From Prevotella sp. HJM029 (lineage in GTDB: Bacteria; Bacteroidota; Bacteroidia; Bacteroidales; Bacteroidaceae): a DNA stretch of 64,000 nucleotides. Below the pieces are notes generated by a model. The model did no database searches, was not told the origin of the DNA, and worked only from the letters and a program-made list of their open reading frames with translations. The position numbers and the translations under genes were made by a program. Below, one piece after another: positions 1 through 8,050 of the stretch (the first letter of the stretch is position 1; each line of letters begins with the position of its first letter). The stretch covers positions 62,921-126,920 of the forward strand of contig NZ_KK082679.1 of the NCBI RefSeq assembly GCF_000599605.1. The letters are read 5' to 3'.

Positions 1-2797
1 AGTTTCGCCAAGAAAGTTGGTTATTCCAACCCAAAGTGAAGGTGGGATTGGCCTTTCCACAGAATGTTCTGTCGCCCTCAGATAGCGTGCCACTGCCGTC
101 AAGGTCGGCGTAAGTGTCGTGGCCTGTAGCATCTAATCCCGTCCATTGATACAGATAAAATGCGCCAATGGGTTGCCCAACGACGATGCGTGTCACATCG
201 CCCATCAGGCCAATCGCAGGCGAATAGCCCTGAACGAAGGGAATATTATCCAACGAAGTAACCTTGTTTTTGAGGTAAGTGCCCGTGAAAGACGAGTTCC
301 AATTCAAGTCTTTCTGCTTTAAAATGTGAGCATCGATGGTGAAATCAACGCCTCGGTTCACCACTTCGCAGGCGTTAACCCAATAGGTTCCGCCTCCATC
401 ATATTGCGGAAGTGTTTTCTTCAGCAGACCATCTTTGGTGGTTTTGTTGAAGTAATCGATAGAGAAGCGCAAACGATGGGCAAGTGTTGCGAAGTCGATA
501 CCGATGTTGAATTGGTGTGTTTTCTCCCAAGTGAGGTTGGGAGTTGCACGACTTGTGCCTGCCCAGAAGCCCGTATACTTGGTCGATCCGCCATAAGCAT
601 AGCCCACTTGTTTCATCAATCCCAAGGTTTCATAGGGCGAAATAGCCTGACTTCCCACTAATCCGTAGCTCACTCTGAGCTTGGAATCTTGGATGATGTC
701 TTGCTGTTGCATGAACTTTTCGTTGCCCAATGACCAGGCTAAGGCCACAGATGGAAAGAAACCCCATTTGTTTTTGAAGAACTTTGACGACCCATCTGCG
801 CGGAAAGTTGTCGTGAGCAAATAGCGGTTATCGTAATTATACATCAAGCGACCCACGCCAGAAAGCAACGCCCAAGCTTCGTAATCATTGTCTGATGTTT
901 TGCTTTTAGCCAAGCCAATGTTCCACCATCCTACGCTTTCGGTCAGCAGATTGTCGCCCGAGATGTGCATCATGCGATACTTAGATTGCGTGGCTTCGAA
1001 TACACCTGTAGCCGTAAGACCATGCAATCCCCATTGTCCTGCATAAGTAAGGTTGTTGGTTGATTGCAGCATCATGCGTTGTCCGTCTTGATTGGTCATG
1101 CTGCTTTGTTCGACAACGCGCTTAGAATTAAACCAATAATATTTGGCATCGTTATAGTCTATGCCGTTGGTTGTGGTGAAAGTTAAGCCTGGAAGGAGAT
1201 TAAATCGCAAATCAATCCTGCCATTAAAGATGTCTTGTCGCCCCTGACCGCTATTGAGTTTGAGGCTCCCAACAGGGTTATCTGCCGTGATAGCATTATA
1301 GAAATCGTGGCTATAGTTGCCTGCATTGTCCATCACATTCGTCACAGGTGAGTAGTTTAATGCAAGCCATAGCATGTTATTTTTAGATGCACTGAAGTTC
1401 ACCATGCTTCTAACATTGTGAGAAGCATTCACATCTGCGGTGATAGTGAGCCATGGAGTGATGTTCGATGTGAGGTTGAGTTTTGCTTGATAGCGTTCGT
1501 TTTTTGTACTAAGCACCGTTCCTGTTTGACTCAAATAATTGCCCGACAGGTAGTATTGTGTGTCGCGATTACCATTGGTGAGCGTCACTTTATAGTTCTG
1601 TGTGAAGCCTGTTTGCGAGATAGCTCGCTGCCAATCGGTGCCTTTTTCGCCATTTTGGAAAGCAGTTAAGTCTGCTTGACCGAATGTTCCGGGATGGGCT
1701 TCGTTATAAGCTGTGGCAAATTCGTAGGCATCCAGCAATGGATAACGCTTGGCAATGTTGCTGAAACCAAACTGAGCATCAAAGGATACTTGCTTCATAT
1801 CGGCCTTTCCCGACTTCGTTGTCACTAAAACTACACCGTTAGAACCGCGCGAACCATAGATGGCTGTGGCCGAAGCATCCTTCAAAACCTGAATAGATTG
1901 GATATCTTCTGGGTCCAAACCAGTGAGTCCACTCTCGCGAACGATGCCATCAACTACGTAAAGTGGGTCGTTACTTCGGTTGATAGAGCCAGCGCCTCGA
2001 ATGCGAATTTTCATCTCACCGCCTGGAATTCCGCTGTTCACCACGTGCACTCCGGCAATCCTTCCCTGCAAAGCATCGTCAACACGCGTGATGGGTTGGT
2101 CCTTAAAAGCTTTGTTATCGAGCACCGAAACCGAACCGGCTAAGTCGGCTTTCTTCACGGTTCCATAGCCCACCACCACCACTTCGTCTAAGGCTTTCAC
2201 ATCATCGCTGAGTGTGATGGTCATGTTTGGCGAGGCTTTGAGCTCTTGATCTTGCAGCCCTATGTAGGAGATGACGAGCGAAGTGCCTGGCGATGCGTTG
2301 AGCGTGAAGCGCCCATCGGCATCGGTAATGGTCTTGTTGGCAGTGCCTTTTTGTTGGATTGTCGCACCCACTAAGGGCTCTCCACTCGCATCTTTCACCA
2401 TGCCCGACACCTGTTTCGTGGCAGTTGGCGTAGCTGTTTTTTGCGAAAACACAATGTATTTGCGGTTGGTGATGTCGTAACGCAGTGCATGTGTTTGTGC
2501 AAAATGTTCGAGGAAATAGGCGATTGTGCCAGTGGTTTGTCCAAACGAGACACTGCTCTTGGGGTCAATGTCGCTGTCTTTGTAGACAAAGAGGTAGCCA
2601 CTTTGTTGCTCAATTTCGTGAAAGAATTGTGCAACAGCTAATGTTTTGTTGGATAATTTCACATTTTGTTGCTGTGCAAAGGCTGGCTGAGCAAGCAGAA
2701 ATAGACCTAAGAAGGTGCAACAAATGAGTAGCCATCGTAGTGCAAAGGGCTTGCAACTACCTGTAGCTTGTTTACGATTGTAGGATAATCTGTCCAT
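1..2797 (-). CDS. SusC-like TonB-dependent receptor with STN domain (partial, 3' end outside window)
   Basis: Outer-membrane TonB-dependent transporter of the SusC family. Reading from the ATG at 2797, the frame stays open to the left window edge (about 932 residues), so the C-terminal strands are missing here. A signal segment (about residues 20-41, ending in QPAFA) is followed by an STN domain (about 47-118), a carboxypeptidase-regulatory-like domain (about 129-200, KDASGEPLVGATIQQKG) and the plug (from about 205, DEVVVVGYG; later LQGRIAGV and YGSRGSNGVV). The STN domain is the part that contacts a FecR anti-sigma factor in known systems, and fecR and a sigma factor gene lie directly upstream in the same orientation. 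The substrate cannot be told. A susD partner would be expected beyond the edge. Confidence 0.93.
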   Translation of the reverse strand, partial: MDRLSYNRKQATGSCKPFALRWLLICCTFLGLFLLAQPAFAQQQNVKLSNKTLAVAQFFHEIEQQSGYLFVYKDSDIDPKSSVSFGQTTGTIAYFLEHFAQTHALRYDITNRKYIVFSQKTATPTATKQVSGMVKDASGEPLVGATIQQKGTANKTITDADGRFTLNASPGTSLVISYIGLQDQELKASPNMTITLSDDVKALDEVVVVGYGTVKKADLAGSVSVLDNKAFKDQPITRVDDALQGRIAGVHVVNSGIPGGEMKIRIRGAGSINRSNDPLYVVDGIVRESGLTGLDPEDIQSIQVLKDASATAIYGSRGSNGVVLVTTKSGKADMKQVSFDAQFGFSNIAKRYPLLDAYEFATAYNEAHPGTFGQADLTAFQNGEKGTDWQRAISQTGFTQNYKVTLTNGNRDTQYYLSGNYLSQTGTVLSTKNERYQAKLNLTSNITPWLTITADVNASHNVRSMVNFSASKNNMLWLALNYSPVTNVMDNAGNYSHDFYNAITADNPVGSLKLNSGQGRQDIFNGRIDLRFNLLPGLTFTTTNGIDYNDAKYYWFNSKRVVEQSSMTNQDGQRMMLQSTNNLTYAGQWGLHGLTATGVFEATQSKYRMMHISGDNLLTESVGWWNIGLAKSKTSDNDYEAWALLSGVGRLMYNYDNRYLLTTTFRADGSSKFFKNKWGFFPSVALAWSLGNEKFMQQQDIIQDSKLRVSYGLVGSQAISPYETLGLMKQVGYAYGGSTKYTGFWAGTSRATPNLTWEKTHQFNIGIDFATLAHRLRFSIDYFNKTTKDGLLKKTLPQYDGGGTYWVNACEVVNRGVDFTIDAHILKQKDLNWNSSFTGTYLKNKVTSLDNIPFVQGYSPAIGLMGDVTRIVVGQPIGAFYLYQWTGLDATGHDTYADLDGSGTLSEGDRTFCGKANPTFTLGWNNQLSWRN

Positions 2798-2930
2798 GTA
2801 TCAGTTGTAAATGAGATATAGTTTGTTTGTTATTTCTTTATGTAGACGTCTGGGTTGGCATGTTCTTACATGCTGTTAACCACGGGGTTGTTTAGGTTCT
2901 ATGTGCCGTTTATACCTCCTTTCTGTTCGA

Positions 2931-3899
2931 TTACTGGATGATAATTTCATTATTTTTCTTGTTTTCACTCACTCGAAAACCATTCATACAGCTCAATACG
3001 CGTAGTATTTCTGCTGCTCCATCGCTCGTTCTAAAGCGACCTGAATAATGAGTTTGTAAGATGTTGCGATTTTTGATACTGATTTTTACACCATAATATT
3101 GTTTCAAATCTTGAATAATGGTTGCTAAAGAGGCCGATTGAAATGATAACATTCCTTGTTGCCACAGATTCATTTCTTCGTCAAAATGCAGGGCTACAAA
3201 TCCCGTATCGGTAGCCATGATGCTTTCATGGGGCTGCAAAAGGACACTCTTTCGGGGTGCTTCTGTTCGAAACACACGCACACTACCCCGCAAAAGTGAT
3301 ACGCAGAGTGGTGTCCCGGCATAGTTTTTTACATGGAAACGCGTGCCCAATGCCTCGATATTCACGCCATTTGCTGTCACCACAAAGGGTAATTGCTTAT
3401 TTTTGGCTACATCAAAGAGTGCCTCTCCCTGCAAAAACAAGTGGCGCTTGTCCACAAAAGGTGTGGCAAAACGCAGGGTTGTGTTGGCGTTTAACCACAC
3501 TTTACTGCCGTCGGGGAGCGTCATTTGGCAGTGTTGCCCATAGGGGACACGCAGCGTTTGCATGCTGAGCGTGGGCTTAGTGGGGGTTGGTTTAGGCAGG
3601 AAGAACCACATGGTGAGCATGCCCATGAGCAAAACAGCAGCATAACGCCAGCTTTGTTTGGCGGCGTGTAGCCATCTTTTGCGCCGCAGTCTTGTTTTGA
3701 AGGTGCGAAGTTGTTGCTGGCCTTCCTCCACGTCGGCTTGCGATTCGTGGAGAAACAGCAGGGCACTGGTTTCCATTTGTGCCATGATAGCCTTGCGCAA
3801 AGCCTCGTCGTGCTGTGCTTCTTCCAGCAAGGTCGCCCGCTCTTGTGGCGTGAGTTTTCCTTGTAAGTAGGCGATGATTTGTTCGTTGGTGTGCGTCAT
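2931..3899 (-). CDS. FecR-family anti-sigma factor
   Basis: Inner-membrane anti-sigma regulator of 322 residues, normal for the family. The N-terminal cytoplasmic segment (1-80) would hold the ECF sigma factor. One transmembrane helix (about 84-103, rich in L, M and W) follows, then the periplasmic FecR domain (about 120-215, with LPDGSKVWLNANTTLRF) and a C-terminal DUF4974-like domain (about 255-322, with LKQYYGVKISI). The gene lies between the sigma factor (97 or more bases upstream) and the STN-type SusC (133 bases downstream), the standard order for trans-envelope induction of a SusC/SusD locus. The family assignment is secure; the partnership is inferred from gene order and the STN domain. 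Confidence 0.93.
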   Translation of the reverse strand: MTHTNEQIIAYLQGKLTPQERATLLEEAQHDEALRKAIMAQMETSALLFLHESQADVEEGQQQLRTFKTRLRRKRWLHAAKQSWRYAAVLLMGMLTMWFFLPKPTPTKPTLSMQTLRVPYGQHCQMTLPDGSKVWLNANTTLRFATPFVDKRHLFLQGEALFDVAKNKQLPFVVTANGVNIEALGTRFHVKNYAGTPLCVSLLRGSVRVFRTEAPRKSVLLQPHESIMATDTGFVALHFDEEMNLWQQGMLSFQSASLATIIQDLKQYYGVKISIKNRNILQTHYSGRFRTSDGAAEILRVLSCMNGFRVSENKKNNEIIIQ

Positions 3900-3996
3900 T
3901 GTCTTGGTATAATACGTCTATTGAGGTAAAATCCGCTAAAAGAAGTGCAAGGAAAAATCTACTTTTAAGTTCTTTTAAGGAATAAAGCATTCTGCT

Positions 3997-4539
3997 TTAT
4001 AGCCCTAACAGTACGAGCAGTGGTCTTATGTTTTGCAATGTTTTGCGCAGTTTGGCATAGGCAATGCCCATTTGTGTTTCAACAGAGTGGGTAGAGATGG
4101 CAAGTGTCTGAGCCACTTCTTTCTGTGACAGATGGTGGAATTTCCGCAAGATGAAAATTTCTTTGCAGCGGGGTGGAAGTTGGTTGATAGCGTTTTCAAT
4201 GCGTTGTTGCAGGTGGGTTTCGTCTTGAAATTCGGTGAATGTTTGTGCTAATGCACTTTCATAGAGCCGCAGTTCTTGCCTATCTGTGAGTGTTTCGACG
4301 GATGTGCATTGCAGGGTGTGCAGTCGTTGGCGCAACACGCTGAGACAAGCATGCTTCAACGCGATGAAGAGATAGCCTATTTCGCTATGTGTTTCTTCAA
4401 AAAGAGGACACCGCTCGTAGAGTTTTAAAAACACATCTTGCACCACATCTTTGGCAGCCTCCTCATCCTTCAGGTAAAAAGTCGCAAAATGTTTAGCACG
4501 GGTGTACCACAAAACATAGAATGTATCGAAGTCAAACAT
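3997..4539 (-). CDS. ECF RNA polymerase sigma factor (FecI-like)
   Basis: Sigma-70 family ECF factor of about 180 residues. Region 2 is visible as KDVVQDVFLKLYE and region 4 as LPPRCKEIFILRKFHHLSQKEVAQ followed by a recognition helix. I chose the ATG at 4539 (MFDFDTFYV) over the in-frame ATG at 4569, because a promoter -7 element lies at 4580-4587 and a start at 4569 would leave almost no leader. The neighbours are fecR and the STN-SusC gene, so this factor probably activates that transporter operon when the substrate binds. Autoregulation is possible but not shown. Confidence 0.92.
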   Translation of the reverse strand: MFDFDTFYVLWYTRAKHFATFYLKDEEAAKDVVQDVFLKLYERCPLFEETHSEIGYLFIALKHACLSVLRQRLHTLQCTSVETLTDRQELRLYESALAQTFTEFQDETHLQQRIENAINQLPPRCKEIFILRKFHHLSQKEVAQTLAISTHSVETQMGIAYAKLRKTLQNIRPLLVLLGL

Positions 4540-4579
4540 GGTGGAAGCGCTTTTTAAGTGTTTCTGCATTTTGTGCTTA

Positions 4580-4587
4580 CAAAGTTA
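4580..4587 (-). promoter_or_regulatory. Candidate -7 promoter element for the ECF sigma gene
   Basis: On the minus strand this reads TAACTTTG, a match to the Bacteroidetes TAnnTTTG element. No clear TTTG is seen at the -33 spacing. The position would start RNA about 34 nt upstream of the chosen ATG at 4539. Confidence 0.5.
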
Positions 4588-4781
4588 CAAAAAATAGTGG
4601 GTGTGGATGTCATTTGATAGCGATTACTTTGGTATCTTTTTGTGACGGAAAAGAAAAAGGGTGGAGATTGCGTTGCAATTTGCCGCAAATTAAGTCCTCA
4701 TCTCTATGCTTTTGTAAGCGAAAATGATAGCTTTTATCACGCGTTAGGGCTGCGATGGCACAACAATCCTTTGGCGATGGC

Positions 4782-5390
4782 CTATGCTTCGTAGTCATTT
4801 TCTTTCAAGAAGCGAGCTAAAAAGTCCCAGTTTTCGGCCACTAATTGATGAGCAAGGGTAGCATCTCCTTCTAAATAAGGGAAACGGATGTTGGGCAACA
4901 TGTTGTGTTCGAAGAGATAACGTAACAAGGGTTGTGACGCTTCATGGATGGGAAGCAGTTCGAAACGCTCCTCACAATAATTGAAAAGGTCTTTCGAAAG
5001 CTCGTAAATATAGAGATTTACGGGGTGAACAATGTGCGTAGGGTCGGCCGAGAGCGTTTTCCAAACTAAGAATTGAATGTCTTCTATGTTGGGTTCATTG
5101 ATGAAATAGGTCTCTTCATTGACCTCGAAAAAGGGCAGATAGCGACCATAAAGCTGCTTATGCAGGGTGATAAAACTTTGCCAAATGCCCAATTCGCCCA
5201 CAATATCTTCCATATACAGGGCAATGGTGCATGCTATTTCAACGATTTTTTCAGGCGATTTGTCGGCGATATGTCCCTCAATAATTTTTATAAGTTGGTT
5301 GGCAAACCGCGCATACGAGAGGTTGGTTGAATCGTCTTTAATGTGGGGATGCCATTTGATAAAGTCTTTTCCTACGATGGTTCTTTTCAT
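4782..5390 (-). CDS. Conserved hypothetical protein, DUF3843-like
   Basis: A 202-residue cytoplasmic protein with no signal peptide or membrane segment, rich in aromatic and acidic residues (for example ACTIALYMEDIVGELGIWQS and NEPNIEDIQFLVWKTL). This pattern resembles Bacteroidales DUF3843 proteins, recalled from memory and not searched. The start at 5390 (MKRTIVGKDF) is preferred over the longer frame from 5453, whose first 21 residues look non-conserved. Its neighbours on the same strand are a lipoprotein gene upstream and the sigma factor downstream, with gaps of about 200 bases each side, so it may be its own unit. The function is unknown. Confidence 0.75.
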   Translation of the reverse strand: MKRTIVGKDFIKWHPHIKDDSTNLSYARFANQLIKIIEGHIADKSPEKIVEIACTIALYMEDIVGELGIWQSFITLHKQLYGRYLPFFEVNEETYFINEPNIEDIQFLVWKTLSADPTHIVHPVNLYIYELSKDLFNYCEERFELLPIHEASQPLLRYLFEHNMLPNIRFPYLEGDATLAHQLVAENWDFLARFLKENDYEA

Positions 5391-5593
5391 TTTCTTGGGT
5401 TGTTTGGTGAAATCATGCTGTGCCTTTATGCCAAAGATGGTGGCGAAAGGCACTACAAAGCCACAAAAAAGATGTGGTGTTGGGGTACTGTTGGGTTCTG
5501 TTTTTGGGGTGAAAGGCTACATTCTTGCTATTCTTTTGTTGAACACGGTTGCCGTTAGGGTGGGGCTTTGAAGCGGAATCGGGTGCAAAAGGA

Positions 5594-6169
5594 TTAAGGA
5601 TTTTCGCGGATATATTGTGCTTGTGCGGCACGAATACCGCGCGGATTGGATGCGTCTATCAGGTCGTCAATGCGCCATAGTCCCTGTTCTTTCACCATTT
5701 TCAGTTCAAGGGGCACGTCTTCGCCGTTGTGAAGAATGAGCTTCACGCGTGCCGTTTGATGATTTTCGATAGAAACAACGCGCACATTGCGGAAAGAAAG
5801 GTGGGCGTAATCTTGCGCTTGTATCCAGTAACCATAGTCCCAAAGGCCTATCTCTCCGGGATGACGTGCATCAATTTGGGCCACCTTTTTGCCTTCTTCG
5901 TTCCATGCTCGCGAACAAAAACGTTGTTCAAAAGCAGCTTTGTCTGGGGCTTCTACGTTGGAATCGTTCATACTTTTGCAAAGAAAACCATAGATTTCAG
6001 TAACGCGTCGGGCGACGATGGCACTGTCGTTGGGAGCGTTTAGCCGTGTGATGGGCGCGTTTTGGATAGTCCTTTGCGGCTGCTTGGGGTGCGAACAACC
6101 CAACAAAAGACAGACCATGCCGCATGAAAGCAGTCCCAAGAATAGCGGATAAGTGCGCGGAATGTGCAT
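5594..6169 (-). CDS. Putative lipoprotein, DUF3828-like
   Basis: A small exported lipoprotein of about 191 residues. The start at 6169 (MHIPRTYPLF) puts a hydrophobic stretch directly before a lipobox, LLLGC, so the mature protein would begin at that Cys in the periplasm or outer membrane. The longer frame from 6217 adds 16 residues that spoil the signal peptide. The C-terminal part (VRVVSIENHQTARVKLILHN then LWRIDDLI) has the feel of the DUF3828/NTF2-like fold that follows a lipobox in many Prevotella and Bacteroides proteins. The gene lies downstream of the terminator that ends the glycan block, so it is probably transcribed separately. The function is unknown. Confidence 0.75.
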   Translation of the reverse strand: MHIPRTYPLFLGLLSCGMVCLLLGCSHPKQPQRTIQNAPITRLNAPNDSAIVARRVTEIYGFLCKSMNDSNVEAPDKAAFEQRFCSRAWNEEGKKVAQIDARHPGEIGLWDYGYWIQAQDYAHLSFRNVRVVSIENHQTARVKLILHNGEDVPLELKMVKEQGLWRIDDLIDASNPRGIRAAQAQYIRENP

Positions 6170-6215
6170 GTGATGTTGCGATTTTGGAGGATAATCTGAA
6201 CGGCAAAAATGAATC

Positions 6216-6253
6216 AAAAAGAGGGAGATGCACTCCTAAATGGTGCATCTCCC
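6216..6253 (-). terminator. Rho-independent terminator of the glycan-degradation operon
   Basis: A perfect 11-bp stem, GGGAGATGCAC at 6223-6233 and GTGCATCTCCC at 6243-6253, has a 9-nt loop. On the minus strand it is followed by TCTTTTT. It lies 13 bases past the stop codon of the CBM9-like gene. Confidence 0.9.
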
Positions 6254-6265
6254 CACATTTTAATA

Positions 6266-6919
6266 TTATAAAAAGTTGATGATTCCAAAGTCTTCGGGAC
6301 GATGGAAATCGGGTTTCTCGGATTGAATGGGGCTCCATGACAGGAAATGGGGCTGCAAAGTTTTGTCGCCACACTTATAGAAATTGGCTCGCATTGTGCG
6401 TCCTGACAGCTCTGTTATGTTGTCATCGAAGAATGATGTCGTGGGGATGACGAGCGCAAGTTGCCAAGCTGTGCAGCTTTCTCGTGTAGGGAAGGGGGCC
6501 GTTCCCAACGAAGTCCACCGCTGAATGGCCTGCATCACGCTATTAGGAGCGGGCTTTCGTCCTTCTCTTCCTGCGCCATGGCAGAGCAAAGCACGACCGA
6601 TGCAGTTGGTCTCTAAGTTGTAATAGCCCGTTTTGTCATCTGGACTCACGAAAAATTCGCAACATGAATCTTCCCAAACGTGGCCACCATCGGTATCAAC
6701 CACAGCACGTGCATAGTCTTCTTGCACACAAAAATGCAAGAAAATGGCATGATTGTTGTGAGCCATAGCAAAGCGCACTTCGGGCTGATGAGGATAGGTT
6801 TCATGCCAATTGGCAGTGGCAATGAGCTGATAGGGTACGTGTTCGCTTTTGAACAACGCGGGAATAGCCTCGGCTTCTGCTTTGAGACAGGCTATTTCGG
6901 GCACTTGAAGTTCTTTCAT
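6266..6919 (-). CDS. Carbohydrate-binding family 9-like protein
   Basis: A 217-residue protein of the CBM9-like fold found as a stand-alone protein in Bacteroidetes. It shows the family's spacing of VRFAMAHNNHAIFLHFCVQED, then WEDSCCEFFVSPD, then YYNLETNCIGRAL, and ends in FHRPEDFGIINF. No signal peptide is visible, so it is probably cytoplasmic. Its start overlaps the stop of the upstream kinase gene by 4 bases (ATGA), so the two are translationally coupled and are the last genes of the glycan operon. Whether it binds sugar is not shown, and the role is inferred only from family and context. Confidence 0.82.
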   Translation of the reverse strand: MKELQVPEIACLKAEAEAIPALFKSEHVPYQLIATANWHETYPHQPEVRFAMAHNNHAIFLHFCVQEDYARAVVDTDGGHVWEDSCCEFFVSPDDKTGYYNLETNCIGRALLCHGAGREGRKPAPNSVMQAIQRWTSLGTAPFPTRESCTAWQLALVIPTTSFFDDNITELSGRTMRANFYKCGDKTLQPHFLSWSPIQSEKPDFHRPEDFGIINFL

Positions 6920-8016
6920 TGTTTGAGGGTTTGATGGATAAATTCGGTCATCATAGGTTCTTTTTTGCGCACATCTTGATAGAGGAGCAGCTGATTTTTG
7001 GCGCGCACATAGTTGTGTTCGTCATATTTTATTTTGTAATAGGTGTCACCATTGAGATAGTCTGTCAAGAAACGTACGCATTGCATGTAGGGGAAAAGTG
7101 CTGCTGCGAAGGGCAAAAGACTTATCTCTGTAGGCGTTAGGAAGGATGAAGCGCTACTTAAATAGCCTTCGGTGAAAGCCTTAAAGATAACGTCGTTGAA
7201 GCCCACAGATGCGTAATCGTCGCTATCTTCGGCCACAAAGTTGGCTCCAGTGCGCAGAAAATCGCCGTAATCTGAGAAGACAAAGCTTGGCATAACGGTG
7301 TCTAAATCGATGACACACAGCACATTTCCTTCGGCATCAAACATCATGTTGTTCACCTTTGTGTCGCAATGACACAGGCGTTTAGGCAATTTTCCTTCAC
7401 GATATAGGCGTTCTGCCTGGCACATCTCGTCGCCATCGCGCAGTAAAGTGGTGATGATGTCGTTCACTTTGCTCACTCTTTTTGCCTTATCTGCCGCAAT
7501 AGCTTCCTTAAACTGCTGCAAACGCAACTCCATGTTGTGGAAGTTGGGGATGGTTTCGCCAAGGGGTTCGGCCAAATCGACCAGCATTTTCTCGAAGTCT
7601 CCGAAAGCTTTTCCGCACGAGAATGAGCTTTCTGCGTTCACTTCCTCATGGGTATAGGCATCGGGAATGAATACACTTACGCGCCAATATTGCCCTTTGG
7701 CGTCGCGATGATAGGTCTTTCCGTCGGTTGTTGCAATGAAACGTAGGCATTTTCTGTCCACATCGGTCTCGCCTTGTGCCAGCAATTTCTTGCGGATGTG
7801 TGCTGTAACGGCCTCGATGTTGTGCTGCAACAGGTCGACATCTTGAAACACTTGATGGTTGATGCGTTGCAAAATGTAATCGGGTTGCGCCGCTTCGGCT
7901 GTTGTTACTTTGAGGGTTTCGTTGATGAGCCCATTGCCAATGGGAGCTACTTTCTTAATGGTGCCCTGCAGTTGGAACACCGAAAGGATGTCGAAAATTT
8001 CTTTTTCGTCTGTCAT
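6916..8016 (-). CDS. N-acetylhexosamine 1-kinase-like phosphotransferase
   Basis: A 366-residue kinase of the aminoglycoside-phosphotransferase fold, the group that contains N-acetylhexosamine 1-kinase (NahK). The catalytic loop is HCDTKVNN (H216, D218, N223) and the metal-binding motif is IDLDT (D237, D239). No signal peptide is present, so it acts in the cytosol. Such enzymes phosphorylate GlcNAc or GalNAc at C1 with ATP for salvage to UDP-HexNAc. That fits its place 34 bases downstream of GH92 and in one run with GH20 and GH130, which release GlcNAc. The exact sugar is inferred. Another anomeric sugar kinase of the same fold is the alternative. Confidence 0.85.
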   Translation of the reverse strand: MTDEKEIFDILSVFQLQGTIKKVAPIGNGLINETLKVTTAEAAQPDYILQRINHQVFQDVDLLQHNIEAVTAHIRKKLLAQGETDVDRKCLRFIATTDGKTYHRDAKGQYWRVSVFIPDAYTHEEVNAESSFSCGKAFGDFEKMLVDLAEPLGETIPNFHNMELRLQQFKEAIAADKAKRVSKVNDIITTLLRDGDEMCQAERLYREGKLPKRLCHCDTKVNNMMFDAEGNVLCVIDLDTVMPSFVFSDYGDFLRTGANFVAEDSDDYASVGFNDVIFKAFTEGYLSSASSFLTPTEISLLPFAAALFPYMQCVRFLTDYLNGDTYYKIKYDEHNYVRAKNQLLLYQDVRKKEPMMTEFIHQTLKQ

Positions 8017-8050
8017 AAATGCTATGTTTAAAATGGTTTATCATTCTGTT

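Noticed and set aside
7-2700. Several plus-strand frames of 60-111 residues over the first SusC gene
   Set aside because: They are antisense shadows of one long open minus-strand frame that runs off the window and shows all SusC domains.
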